In this document: one piece after another, positions 11,014 to 20,763 of the stretch
Position numbering within the stretch: the stretch's first letter is position 1
Layout: every line of letters starts with the position of its first letter
Origin: Palaemon carinicauda
Lineage: Eukaryota; Arthropoda; Malacostraca; Decapoda; Palaemonidae
Direction of reading: 5' to 3'
Assembly: GCF_036898095.1 (NCBI RefSeq)
Contig: NC_090739.1
Location: 69,285,674-69,349,673 of the forward strand
DNA length: 64,000 nucleotides
Translations under genes and position numbers: made by a program
The notes under the pieces: generated by a model
What the model saw: the letters and a program-made list of their open reading frames with translations, nothing else
What the model was told of the DNA's origin: nothing
Database searches by the model: none

Positions 11014-13503
11014 ATGGCTGACGCTTCACAAGCCCCTAGATTTCGTAAGTGTAATGCTAGGGATTGCAATAGGCGTCTTCCAAAGGCCTCTCTCGACCCA
11101 CATACTGTGTGTTCTAATTGTCGGGGTAAAACCTGTCAATTAGGAGATCGGTGTGAGGAATGCGTGGGCCTTTCGGAATTCGATTGGCTCGAATACGACA
11201 AGTATTCTCGTAAGCTAGAGAGAGATAGGGTAAGGAGGAGTTCCTCTAGATCAGTAGATTTTTCCTCTCCACATGCCCCTGAACCTAATCCTTCCCCTGT
11301 AGAGGTTGTGCCTGAACCCCCTACTGGCACTCAGGAACCATCGATGCGAGACATGTTACGTGCCATTCATGCCTTGGGTGAAAGAGTTGAATCGTTAGCA
11401 ACAGATCGTAATCAACTCATGGCTGACGTTAAAGAGCTAAAGTGTCAGAGTGCCACAGCGGAAAATCGTGGGAAAGTGATTAGTGCGCAAAGTGTTGTCA
11501 GTGTTGCGACCGAGGGTTCGTCTGTTCATGCCTGTCGTTCGCCTAGTCCGAGACCTCTTGCAAGCTCCCAAGCCCAGGGGAGAAGTAATGTCGTACGACT
11601 TATGGGTTCGAGAGGCCTTGATCAGCGAACAGACGTTCCCTCTATGGTATCAGGCGTGTCTCACCAAGATCGCCCCTACCATAAGACGAGAGAGACCATT
11701 TTCTCCTCGTCATCCGAAGGCTTTTCGCATAAGAAACCGTGGAGCAAGGTTTCTAGGCCCCTTAAGCGAAAGTCGGTCCCTTCAGGACAGGTCCAGCGTC
11801 CTGGTTGTAGCCATTGGGACAGCTCTGACCCTTTGCAGTCATCGGAAGACTGCTCGCCGCCTAAGCAGCAACGTTACACAGGCTCAGAGAGTCTTGGTGT
11901 AGGCAAGGTTGTGCCGTCTCAGACGTTAACCCCGTCTTTTACCGCACCCATTCCCGTTGATCCTAAATGGGTTGTGCTGCAAGACATGCAGATTAAGCTC
12001 GCCTCCCTTATGGAAGACTATTCTGCCGATAAGGTTCACGATGATCCTCGCCGCTTAACTCATCGAGATCCTGGCCTTCAGCCGCCAAAACGAGCCTTTG
12101 CTCGTCCTGTTGACGTTGGCGTAGCTAAGTCACGTCAGTCACGCTTTGTAGAGCCTCACTCGATGCAGTCACGTGTTGACTTTCAGCCGCATATGGACGT
12201 TCAGCCACTTCCTAATGCTCTTGTTGACGTTCAGGACGTTCGCCAACCAGCGGAGTTGACTTGTTTTGACGCTGAGCGTCAACCACCGCAGTCTAGAGTT
12301 GTTTTGACTGCTCAGTCTAGGCAGTCAAAACAGTCTCGAGTTGACGTCGAGCGTCCTCCCGCTCCTGTTGTTGTTGACAGTCAGGCTGTTAAGCAGTTAC
12401 ATGACGTAGCGTCCTGGACTGCCACTAATGCACCAGTGCGTGTGGACTCTGCGTGTCAAGCATTGCCAACCCCTTTGCTTGTTACTCAGCAGTTGTCGGA
12501 TGAGGATCCTTCAGATGAGGACGTTGCTGACCCTCATCATGATGATCATCCTTCGGATGTAGACGAACCTAGAACGGTTCCTCCATCAATGGACTTTAAG
12601 AAAGTCATGTTAATTTTCAAGGAGCTTTTTCCCGATCACTTCGTCACTGTTGCTCCTCGTTCGCCACCGTCTGAGTTTGCTCTAGGCTTACCTGCTAACA
12701 TGCCAGCCTTTACAAAGCTAGTGCTCTCTCTCTCTTCCAAGAGAGCTTTACGACTTTTAGGCGACTGGTTGGATACCAGGAGGAGTGTGGGGAAGACGGC
12801 CTTTGCCTTCCCTCCGTCAAAGCTCTCGTCTAGATCGAGCGTCTGGTATGCCACGGGAGAAGTTCTCGGCTTGGGAGTCCCTGCCTCTGCCCAGGGTGAC
12901 TTCTCAAGCCTCGTAGACTCTCCCCGCCGCCTAGCCATGAGACGCTCGAAGATTAGTTGGTCCTCCTCGGACCTTGACCATCTGCTGAAAGGCGTATACA
13001 GAGCCTTTGAAGTTTTCAACTTCCTTGACTGGTCTTTGGGAGCCTTAAGTAGGAAAATCTCATCGGCTGATAGGGATGTCTCCTTACTGATAATGTCCTG
13101 TATGGATAAAGCCATCCGCGATGGTTCCAATGAGCTCGCCTCCTCTTTTACGTTGGGAGTCTTAAAGAAGCGAGAGTCCCTTTGCTCTTTTCTTTCGGCA
13201 GGAGTTACTCCCTGTCAGAGATCAGAACTGCTCTTTGCTCCCTTATCAAAGTTTTTGTTTCCGCAACAATTGGTTAAGGACATAGCTTCTTCGCTTGTGC
13301 AGAAGGACACCCATGACTTGGTGGCGTCCTCTGCTCGCAAGGGGACTCCTTCTACATCCTTTTCTGCTAGACCCAGGATCGACACTCCGGCGTCCAGATT
13401 TATCCCGCCCTTTCGTGGCAGAGCTCCCAGCAGGGGAAGTACTCGTGCCGAGGGAAAGAGAGGAAAGAAGAGAGGAGCCAAGTCCTCACGTGGCAGAGTC
13501 TGA
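11014..13503 (+). CDS. DIRS element A ORF1, gag-like protein
   Basis: An 829-residue frame starting MADASQAPRF. The N-terminus is a Cys-rich module (CNARDC, CSNC, CEEC between about residues 13 and 50), likely metal-binding. Then come a long Ser/Pro-rich, low-complexity middle, an acidic patch (about residues 490-520), a conserved globular region from about residue 530, and a basic Arg/Gly/Ser-rich tail ending RGKRGKKRGAKSSRGRV. Size and position fit the DIRS ORF1 presumed to package the RNA. The start is the first ATG after the ITR and is conserved in element B (53241). It overlaps ORF2 by about 190 bases, ORF2 lying in the +1 frame. No stop or frameshift is seen. Confidence 0.88.
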   Translation: MADASQAPRFRKCNARDCNRRLPKASLDPHTVCSNCRGKTCQLGDRCEECVGLSEFDWLEYDKYSRKLERDRVRRSSSRSVDFSSPHAPEPNPSPVEVVPEPPTGTQEPSMRDMLRAIHALGERVESLATDRNQLMADVKELKCQSATAENRGKVISAQSVVSVATEGSSVHACRSPSPRPLASSQAQGRSNVVRLMGSRGLDQRTDVPSMVSGVSHQDRPYHKTRETIFSSSSEGFSHKKPWSKVSRPLKRKSVPSGQVQRPGCSHWDSSDPLQSSEDCSPPKQQRYTGSESLGVGKVVPSQTLTPSFTAPIPVDPKWVVLQDMQIKLASLMEDYSADKVHDDPRRLTHRDPGLQPPKRAFARPVDVGVAKSRQSRFVEPHSMQSRVDFQPHMDVQPLPNALVDVQDVRQPAELTCFDAERQPPQSRVVLTAQSRQSKQSRVDVERPPAPVVVDSQAVKQLHDVASWTATNAPVRVDSACQALPTPLLVTQQLSDEDPSDEDVADPHHDDHPSDVDEPRTVPPSMDFKKVMLIFKELFPDHFVTVAPRSPPSEFALGLPANMPAFTKLVLSLSSKRALRLLGDWLDTRRSVGKTAFAFPPSKLSSRSSVWYATGEVLGLGVPASAQGDFSSLVDSPRRLAMRRSKISWSSSDLDHLLKGVYRAFEVFNFLDWSLGALSRKISSADRDVSLLIMSCMDKAIRDGSNELASSFTLGVLKKRESLCSFLSAGVTPCQRSELLFAPLSKFLFPQQLVKDIASSLVQKDTHDLVASSARKGTPSTSFSARPRIDTPASRFIPPFRGRAPSRGSTRAEGKRGKKRGAKSSRGRV

Positions 13504-15562
13504 CTGCCCACAGCCTCAGACAGCAGTAGGAGCCAGATTGAAGAGCTTCTGGCAGGCCTGGGAGAAGAGGGGCGCAGACCAACAGTCTGTTCGGTTGCTC
13601 AGAGAGGGGTACAAAATTCCATTTGTACGCAAACCTCCTCTAGCGACTTCCCCCATCGACCTCTCTCCCAGGTACCGAGAGGAGTCAAAGAGACAAGCCC
13701 TAAACCTAGAAGTGTCTCTGTTGCTAGAGAAGGGAGCGGTGGTGAAAGTCTCGGACCTTCAATCACCGGGGTTTTACAACCGTCTCTTCCTAGTCCCGAA
13801 GAAGACAGGAGGTTGGAGACCGGTGCTAGACGTCAGTGCGCTCAACGTCTTTGTTACGAAAACAAAGTTCACCATGGAGACCACGAAATCAGTCTTAGCA
13901 GCGGTCAGAAAGGGAGATTGGATGGTCTCTCTCGACCTACGAGACGCGTACTTCCACATCCCTATACACCCAGATTCCCAACCGTTTCTGAGGTTTGTTT
14001 TCAAAAATGTGGTATACCAGTTTTGGGCCCTGTGCTTTGGCCTAAGTCCTGCTCCTCTCGTGTTTACGAGGCTTATGAGGAATGTAGCAAAATTCCTCCA
14101 TTTATCGGGAATCCGAGCCTCCCTGTACTTGGACGACTGGCTTCTCAGAGCCTCGTCCAGTCATCGCTGTCTGCAGGATCTTCATTGGACATTGGATCTG
14201 ACCAAGGAATTGGGACTTTTGGTCAACCTAGAAAAGTCCCAGCTGATTCCATCCCAAACTATACTGTATTTAGGGATGGAGATTCGCAGTCCAGTTTTTC
14301 GGGCTTTTCCGTCTGCCACCCGAATAGAGCAAGCCCTGCTCAAAGTCCAACTAATGTTGAAGAGAGAACGGTGCTCAGTCAGGAATTGGATGAGTCTAGT
14401 AGGAACTCTATCATCCCTGGAGCAGTTTGTCTCGTTAGGAAGGCTACATCTTCGACCTCTCCAGTTCCATCTAGCTTTTCACTGGAAGAAGGACAAGACG
14501 TTAGAGACGGTCTCAATCCCGGTCTCCGAACCAGTAAAGGCATGCTTGAATTGGTGGAACGACAATATCAGTCTGAGAGAGGGACTTTCCCTAGCAGTTC
14601 AGAACCCAAACCACGTACTATTCTCAGACGCGTCGGATTTGGGTTGGGGTGCGACCCTGGACGGTCGGGAATGCTCAGGTCTATGGACCTCAAGTCAGAG
14701 GAGCTTGCACATCAACGGCAAGGAGCTTTTGGCAGTCCACTTGGCCTTGATGAAATTCGAGAGTCTCCTTCGAAACAAAGTGGTAGAGATCAACTCCGAC
14801 AATACCACAGCCTTGGCGTACATCTCCAAGCAAGGAGGCACCCACTCCCTCACGCTGTACGAGATCGCAAGGGACCTGCTCATTTGGTCAAGAGATCGAG
14901 GCATCTCCCTGTTAACGAGGTTTATCCAGGGCGACTTGAACGTCTTAGCAGACTGCCTCAGTCGGAGGGGTCAGGTAATTCCTACGGAATGGACCCTCCA
15001 CAAGGACGTGTGCAAGAGTCTTTGGGCGACTTGGGGTCAACCCACCATAGACCTCTTTGCAACCTCGATGACCAAGAGACTTCCAATCTATTGCTCTCCA
15101 GCCCCAGACCCAGCAGCAATACACATAGACGCATTTCTCCTACATTGGTCTCATCTGGACTTATATGCATTCCCACCATTCAAGATTGTCAACAAGGTAC
15201 TGCAGAAGTTCGCCTCTCACGAAGGGACAAGGTTGACGTTGGTTGCTCCCCTCTGGCCCGCTAGAGAGTGGTTCACCGAGGTACTTCGATGGCTGGTAGA
15301 CTTTCCAAGAAGTCTTCCTCTAAGAGTAGATCTGTTACGTCAGCCCCACGTAAAGAATGTACACCAAAGCCTCCCCGCTCTTCGTCTGACTGCCTTCAGA
15401 CTATCGAAAGACTCTCAAGAGCTCGAGGCTTTTCGAAGGAGGCAGCCAGTGCGATTGCAAGAGCGAGGAGAGCTTCTACCATTAGAGTATACCAGTCGAA
15501 GTGGGAAGTCTTTCGAGACTGGTGCAAGTCAGCATCTGTGTCCTCGTCCAGTACCTCTGTAG
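13313..15562 (+). CDS. DIRS element A ORF2, reverse transcriptase-RNase H
   Basis: The frame from the first ATG gives 749 residues; it is open from 13295 and overlaps ORF1. The reverse transcriptase has VSLDLRDAYFHIPI (motif A), FGLSPAPLVFTRLM (motif B) and the YLDD catalytic box with aspartates near residues 274-275. RNase H follows, with FSDASDLGWGATLDG and NSDNTTALAYISKQGG. After it comes a segment with DLFATSMTKRLPIYCSP and YAFPPFKIVNKVL, found in the same place in other DIRS elements. Its FPPF stands where the methyltransferase motif described for some DIRS elements would be, but I cannot confirm such a domain. It copies the element RNA. The last 270 bases overlap ORF3. Confidence 0.92.
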   Translation: MTWWRPLLARGLLLHPFLLDPGSTLRRPDLSRPFVAELPAGEVLVPREREERREEPSPHVAESDCPQPQTAVGARLKSFWQAWEKRGADQQSVRLLREGYKIPFVRKPPLATSPIDLSPRYREESKRQALNLEVSLLLEKGAVVKVSDLQSPGFYNRLFLVPKKTGGWRPVLDVSALNVFVTKTKFTMETTKSVLAAVRKGDWMVSLDLRDAYFHIPIHPDSQPFLRFVFKNVVYQFWALCFGLSPAPLVFTRLMRNVAKFLHLSGIRASLYLDDWLLRASSSHRCLQDLHWTLDLTKELGLLVNLEKSQLIPSQTILYLGMEIRSPVFRAFPSATRIEQALLKVQLMLKRERCSVRNWMSLVGTLSSLEQFVSLGRLHLRPLQFHLAFHWKKDKTLETVSIPVSEPVKACLNWWNDNISLREGLSLAVQNPNHVLFSDASDLGWGATLDGRECSGLWTSSQRSLHINGKELLAVHLALMKFESLLRNKVVEINSDNTTALAYISKQGGTHSLTLYEIARDLLIWSRDRGISLLTRFIQGDLNVLADCLSRRGQVIPTEWTLHKDVCKSLWATWGQPTIDLFATSMTKRLPIYCSPAPDPAAIHIDAFLLHWSHLDLYAFPPFKIVNKVLQKFASHEGTRLTLVAPLWPAREWFTEVLRWLVDFPRSLPLRVDLLRQPHVKNVHQSLPALRLTAFRLSKDSQELEAFRRRQPVRLQERGELLPLEYTSRSGKSFETGASQHLCPRPVPL

Positions 15563-16461
15563 CCCAAATCGCTGATTTTCTCTTACATCTGAGAAAGGTT
15601 CGCTCCCTTTCAGCTCCCACGATCAAGGGCTACAGGAGCATGTTGGCTTCGGTCTTTCGGCATAGAGGCTTAGATCTTTCCAACAATAAAGATCTCCAAG
15701 ATCTCCTTAAGTCTTTCGAGACCTCTAAGGAACGTCGTTTGGCAACTCCTCGATGGAACTTAGACGTGGTCCTAAGGTTCCTCATGTCAGACAGGTTTGA
15801 GCCATTACATTCAGCCTCCCTGAAGGATCTCACTCTCAAGACACTTTTCCTAGTGTGCTTGGCTTCGGCTAAAAGAGTCAGTGAACTTCATGCCTTCAGT
15901 AAGAACATCGGCTTTTCTACAGAAAAAGCCACTTGTTCTCTTCAACTTGGTTTCCTGGCCAAAAATGAACTGCCTTCTCGTCCTTGGCCTAAATCTTTTG
16001 ATATTCCTTGCTTATCAGAGATCGTAGGCAACGAACTGGAAAGAGTATTATGTCCTGTTAGAGCTCTTAAGTTCTATTTGGCTCGTACTAAGTCATTACG
16101 AGGTAAATCTGAGGCATTATGGTGCTCAGTTAAGAAACCATCATTGCCTATGTCAAAGAATGCTTTGTCATATTTTATCAGATTTTTAATACGAGAAGCT
16201 CATTCTCACTTGAATGAGAAAGACCGATGTTTGCTTAAGGTTAAGATGCACGAAGTTAGAGCTATAGCAACCTCCGTGACCTTCAAGCAAAATAGATCTC
16301 TGCAAAGTATCATGGACGCGACTTTTTGGAGAAGCAAGTCGGTGTTCGCGTCATTCTACTTAAAAGATGTCCAGACTCTTTACGAGGACTGCTACACACT
16401 GGGTCCATTCGTTGCAGCGAGTGCAGTAGTGGGTGAGGGTTCTACCACTACACTTCCCTAA
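15289..16461 (+). CDS. DIRS element A ORF3, tyrosine recombinase
   Basis: 390 residues from the first in-frame ATG; the frame is open further upstream inside ORF2, where the in-frame ATG of element B (57448) is GTG here (15268). The N-terminal half is a SAM-like DNA-binding domain (IRVYQSKWEVFRDWCKS ... TIKGYRSMLASVFRHRGLD). The catalytic domain shows the tyrosine recombinase set: Arg196 in SAKRVSEL, His321 and Arg324 in HEVRAIATS, and Tyr357 in FASFYLKDV. It would integrate the circular DNA copy, replacing the DDE integrase of LTR elements. It lies in the same frame as ORF1. All catalytic residues are present. Confidence 0.92.
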   Translation: MAGRLSKKSSSKSRSVTSAPRKECTPKPPRSSSDCLQTIERLSRARGFSKEAASAIARARRASTIRVYQSKWEVFRDWCKSASVSSSSTSVAQIADFLLHLRKVRSLSAPTIKGYRSMLASVFRHRGLDLSNNKDLQDLLKSFETSKERRLATPRWNLDVVLRFLMSDRFEPLHSASLKDLTLKTLFLVCLASAKRVSELHAFSKNIGFSTEKATCSLQLGFLAKNELPSRPWPKSFDIPCLSEIVGNELERVLCPVRALKFYLARTKSLRGKSEALWCSVKKPSLPMSKNALSYFIRFLIREAHSHLNEKDRCLLKVKMHEVRAIATSVTFKQNRSLQSIMDATFWRSKSVFASFYLKDVQTLYEDCYTLGPFVAASAVVGEGSTTTLP

Positions 16462-16857
16462 TTCCAATATCATTTTTAATCTGTCTCTTGAAATGTTTTT
16501 AATATTGTTTTTTGGGTTGTACGGAAGGCTAAGAAGCCTTTCGCATCCTGGTTGATTTGGCGGGTGGTCAAAGTCATTTCTTGAGAGCGCCCAAATTAGG
16601 GGTTTGATGAGGTCCTGTTTGTATGGGTTGCAGCCCTTGATACTTCAGCTCCTGGGAGTCTTTCAGCATCCTAAGAGGATCGCTGGGCTTCGTGAGGAAG
16701 ACAGACTTACAAGGCAGAGTAATCGTCTAAGTCAACTTCCTTACCAGGTACCTATATATTTGGGTTTTGTTATATTGATAACTGTCAAAAACTCTAAGCA
16801 TATACGCTGTAAACTTAATTAACTCTGGTCTCTACCCACCGCCTTGGGTGTGAATCA
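16462..16857 (+). other. 3' untranslated region of DIRS element A
   Basis: Non-coding sequence between the recombinase stop and the ICR. Element B has a closely similar stretch at 58642-59047 (shared GGTTGATTTGGCGGGTGGTC), so it is part of the family 1 consensus. No polyadenylation signal is obvious. Confidence 0.7.
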
Positions 16858-16950
16858 GCTATTATATATTCACCGGCTAAGTTAAATATTTAAAAATGAT
16901 ATTTTAATTATAAAATAAATTTTTGAATATACTTACCCGGTGAATATATA
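16858..16950 (+). repeat. Internal complementary region (ICR) of DIRS element A
   Basis: About 93 bases equal to the reverse complement of the right outer end joined to the left outer end. The first half (GCTATTATATATTCACCGGC onward) is the inverse of 10631-10680, and the second half (AAATTTTTGAATATACTTAC onward) is the inverse of 17131-17190. They meet over the shared AAAATGATATTT. In DIRS1 models this region aligns the ends to form the circle. Confidence 0.93.
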
Positions 16951-16994
16951 AATTAAAGGCCCTCCCTTCCTCCCCAATAGAGACGCAGCGGGAC

Positions 16995-17138
16995 GAGAAG
17001 AATTGAGGCTTGTTTACATGCATGTGTGGTATCTGGCCGATAGTTGGCGCTGGTGGGCACACCCGCAACCTTCATAGCGATCGCTCGCGAGTTTTTGTGT
17101 GTTTTTCTGTCGAGCCGCTGGAGCAGCAGCTATTATAT
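16995..17138 (-). repeat. Right ITR of DIRS element A
   Basis: Inverse of the left ITR (GAGAAGAATTGAGGCTTG inward from the ICR side). I found no difference from the left copy. The following 50 bases to 17190 are the right-specific outer end. Confidence 0.93.
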
Positions 17139-17210
17139 ATTCACCGGGTAAGTATATTCAAAAATTTATTTTATAATTAAAATATCATTTTAGTATGAAA
17201 TGTTTTTTTT

Positions 17211-17540
17211 TTGGCTCAAGCCATGCCGTCCTGATGGAAGCTTCCTATTGGCAGCTTTCTAAGGGATATTTGGCTACAGTGATACTCCCAGAGAATTGAC
17301 CATAGGTCTCTAGAATTCTAACTCCTGGCGCGAGTATCCTTAAAAGTTTTCTTAAGGATATCGCATAATATCAGGGGACGTATATCTTGATACTAAACAT
17401 GGCAATCTTCACCCCGAATAGAGTTTTCGCTCTTAGGGGGAAGAGTGGCGAAATTGAAGGGGAGCTATTATCAAGGTCACTCTTTTTCCCCTACTATTAC
17501 AGGGCCCAAAATGGCCACTCATTCCTTATTGAGTAGCGCT
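17211..17540 (+). repeat. Left ITR of DIRS element E
   Basis: About 330 bases with an inverted, diverged partner at 22606-22955 (for example CAGGGCCCAAAATGGCC here and its inverse at 22615-22631). Family 2 ITRs are more than twice as long as those of family 1. Confidence 0.88.
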
Positions 17541-17794
17541 TTCGCACGGTGTATCTCCCTGCTTGCTCTAGTGTTCTAGACCGCTATTTTGAGGAATTTA
17601 TCATGCATTCTCCAGCATCTTCTGCCTCTGGAAAGTTGAGTATTTAATCTTTCCTGTGTTTAATTTATAACTCCCACTCACAGTGAAATTAGCATAATTT
17701 TAATGTGTTTATCGGAGCATAGCCAGTAACCGCCATTTTGGACGCTGTCCTTCGTCATGCATGCTTTATTTAGTCAGCAGAACGACATTCCCGG

Positions 17795-20222
17795 TAGAGT
17801 GGAACCTCTACATACGATTGTCCTAACATACGAATTTTCCAACATACGAAGTAAAATTCGACCAAATTTCTGCCTCAACATACGAAGTGTTGCTCCAACA
17901 TACGAAGTAAACAATACGCTTACCCGTGGAATTTTCTCGAAAGCGTCCAGCGTCGTTTGTTGTTGACGCCGCTAGACGGCAGCAAATCGGAGGGACGCCA
18001 ATCGAGCGTCGCCTTGATAAGTCCTCTCATCGCGTGCGCATCGTGTGGTTGTCCTCTATTCGCTCAGTTTTAACAGTTTTTTATATTGCCTTTTCACATG
18101 TTGTTTTCTGTGTTCCGTAATCATGGGTCCTAAAAAGCTTAGTTTCGGTTCAGGAAGTAGTAGCAGTGGTGAGAAAAAGAGGAAGTCTATGCTTTCATTA
18201 GAATTAAAGCAGGAAATAATAGAAAAGCATGAGCGAGGTGTACGTGTTAGCGATCTGGCTAAACAATATGGCCGGAATATATCTACGATCTCGACGATCA
18301 TAAAACAGAAGTCGGCCATTAAAGCAGTGAAACCTTCGAAGGGGATCACGATTATTTCTAAACGTCGTAGCCCTACTCTGGAAGAGATGGAACGCCTTTG
18401 GTTGATCTGGATAAAGGACAAGGAGATTGTTGGCGATACGATCACGGAAACGATCATTTGTGAGAAGGCCAGCGCTATCTACAGTGACTTAAAGGCGGCG
18501 TGCTCTCGGGGTGACGCGGGGGAGAGTTCAGCCGATCCTACGACGGAGGAATTCAAGGCGTCTCGAGGTTGGTTCGAGAAATTTAGGAAACGGACCGGGA
18601 TTCATTCAGTTGTTTGTCATGGAGAAGCTTCGAGTTCGGACACCAAGGCTGCTAAAGACTTTGTTAAAAAGTTCGAAAGCATCGTGGCGGAGGAAGGTTA
18701 CGTAGCGCAGCAGGTTTTCAACTGCGATGAAACCGGTCTGCTTTGGAAAAAGATGCCTAGTCGAACGTACATTACCGCCGAAGAGAAGAAAATGCCTGGA
18801 CATAAGCCAATGAAGGATCGGTTGACTCTTGCGCTTTGTGCCAACGCCAGCAGGGACTGCAAAATTAAGCCTTTGTTAGTTTACCATTCCGAAAACCCTA
18901 GGGCATTTAAAGCACATAGAATTAATAAAGACCTGCTACATGTTCTATGGCGTTCTAATTCTAAGGCCTGGGTTACTAGGCATATCTTTGTGGAATGGGT
19001 AAACGTAGTTTTCGGCCCTGCTGTCAAGAAGTATCTTCAGGAGAGGAATTTGCCTTTGAAGTGCTTGCTTTGTTTGGACAATGCACCCGCTCACCCCCCG
19101 GACTCGAAGATGATATCATCGACGAATACAAATTCATCAAGGTGTTGTATCTTCCACCGAATACCACCCCTATCCTCCAGCCCATGGACCAGCAAGTCAT
19201 CTCTAATTTTAAGAAGCTGTACACCAAGCACTTATTTAAGCAGTGCTTTAATGTCACGCAAAGCACCAACTTAACTTTGCGTGAATTTTGGAGGAGCCAC
19301 TTCAATATCGTGCACTGCTTAAAGATCATTGATCAGGCTTGGGAGGGAGTAACTCGTCGGACCCTGAATTCCGCTTGGAAGAAGCTTTGGCCTGATGCTG
19401 TTGCTCCCAGAGATTTCGAAGGTTTTGGCCCCGAGAATGAACCTGTGCTTGCCGCCGAGGAAGATGTCGAAGAGATTGTATCCCTTGGCAAGTCCATGGG
19501 TCTGAAGGTGGATGAAGATGACATCACCGAACTCATCGATGAGCATCACGAAGAGCTCACCACCGAGGAACTCAAGGAGCTGCAAGCCATGCAGCATGAT
19601 GAGTTCCAAGCGCAGTTGAGAGAGTCGGAGGAGATCGAGGAGGTAGGCGAAATCTTAGGTACGGCGGAAATAAAACAGATGTTGGCATATCATCAACACG
19701 TTGTTGATTTCATCGACAAGCATTACCCACAGAAACTTCAGATTTGCCGTGTTGTTGCGCAGTTTGATGATGTTTGCTTAACGCATTTTAGAAAAATCCT
19801 CAAAAGCCGTAGTAAGCAACTTTCACTCGATAGTTTCTTTAAAAAATCTTTAAAACGGTTGAGTGATCATGATGAAAAGAAAGAAAGTGAAGCAAAGAAA
19901 AGGAAGACCGAATCGAGTGAAAGTGAGGAAAATTAAAAATAAGAAAAGAAAAAATGTAAAAAAAATATATAAAATTTTAAAAATGAAAAAAAAAATAAGC
20001 TAAGTTACGTTAAAATTCACGTAGTAGTGTAAGTTAGTGTAAGTTATCGTACACGTTATCGTACAAAGTCACCGTCCCTACCTCCTCGCTGATCTTCCGT
20101 CTCCTGCGTAGAAGTCCCTACACCTGCGCTGGCCTGTCGCAAAGGTAAAGTGTTACATTACAACCCGTTTTTTATTTATTATTTATTCGTTTTTTTGGTT
20201 TGTAATATGTATATGTTTGTAA
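17795..20222 (+). mobile_element. Tigger/pogo-like DNA transposon, 3' end missing
   Basis: The left end, TAGAGTGGAACCTCTACATA, begins at a TA dinucleotide, the usual pogo/Tigger target. The first 120 bases carry several copies of AACATACGAA, probable subterminal transposase-binding repeats. A transposase gene follows. I cannot find the inverse of the left terminus at the right side, where DIRS element E resumes at about 20223 with sequence matching the end of RNase H. The right terminus has therefore been lost, and this copy could not be mobilised by a two-ended mechanism. Confidence 0.85.
18123..19936 (+). pseudogene. Tigger/pogo-like transposase with one frameshift
   Basis: Starts MGPKKLSFG. 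Residues about 15-70 form a CENP-B N-terminal/Psq-type helix-turn-helix (SLELKQEIIEKHERGVRVSD). A second CENP-B-type helix-turn-helix follows (GWFEKFRKRTGIH). The DDE catalytic domain shows NCDETGLLWKK, CLDNAPAHPP and TPILQPMDQQVISNFKK, giving the three aspartates of a DDD pogo enzyme. The C-terminal part is acidic and then Lys-rich. The frame breaks in the C run at 19094-19099: the protein continues in the frame open from 18995 to 19936, which fits loss of a single C. Otherwise the gene looks fresh, so this is either a young inactivation or a homopolymer sequencing error. Confidence 0.88.
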
Positions 20223-20763
20223 TATGTTAGCCATCTTTCGTTAAGCGAAAAAGAAGAAATGGCACTTAACGGCAGTTCACCTACAAGGGTTCCGCAATGT
20301 GACGGCGGACGCTTTATCCAGGATAAAGCCGATAGATTCTGAATGGTCCCTAGACGCAGACTCATTCTCCTTCATCTTGGAAAAAGTCCCAGAACTGCAG
20401 ATTGACCTCTTCGCGACGAGTGACAACAGGAAACTACCTCAATATGTTGCTCCATACGAGGACCCTCTGGCAGAAGCGACGGACGCCCTGTCCATCGATT
20501 AGAACAGATGGACCCGGATCTACTTGTTCCCTCCAACGAATCTCCTGCTGAAAGTCCTCAACAAGCTGCGATCCTTCAAAGGAACTGCAGCAGTAGTAGC
20601 CCCTAAGTGGCCCAAGAGCAATTGGTTCCCTCTGGTGATGGAACTGAAACTGAGGCTGGTCCCTCTACCGAACCCAGCTCCATCCCAACTGGTTCAGAAA
20701 TCGACTGTCTTTGCTTCATCACAGAGAACCCAAAACCTTCATCTCATGATTTTCTCGCCTTAG
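20223..20763 (+). pseudogene. DIRS element E, end of ORF2 (RNase H and C-terminal region)
   Basis: Begins inside RNase H (AVHLQGFRNVTADALSRI) and runs through PELQIDLFATSDNRKLP and FPPTNLLLKVLNKLRS, matching element D at about 40170-40651. A TAG at 20500-20502 replaces the conserved Trp codon seen in C and D. All upstream RT sequence is missing. Confidence 0.85.

Larger units (their letters stand above)
10631..17190 (+). mobile_element. DIRS1-type retrotransposon A (family 1), structurally complete
   Basis: A 6.56-kb element with non-identical outer ends, an ITR of about 145 bases, three open frames in the order gag-like, RT/RNase H, tyrosine recombinase, and an ICR next to the right ITR. 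The inner ITR copies are identical as far as I can compare them. A 12-base sequence, AAATATCATTTT, occurs at both outer ends and once in the ICR, as expected if a circle was integrated by site-specific recombination at a short shared sequence. All three frames are open, so this copy is potentially autonomous. It sits in the large intron of the SID-1-like gene, antisense to it. Fourteen bases separate its right end from element E. Confidence 0.93.

Noticed and set aside
13813..15264. A 483-residue open frame inside ORF2 of element A, and its 882-residue counterpart in B (55993-58641)
   Set aside because: They are the other frame of the RT/RNase H gene; only the recombinase part of the B frame (from 57448) is real. 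Residue patterns fit RT in the neighbouring frame, not here.
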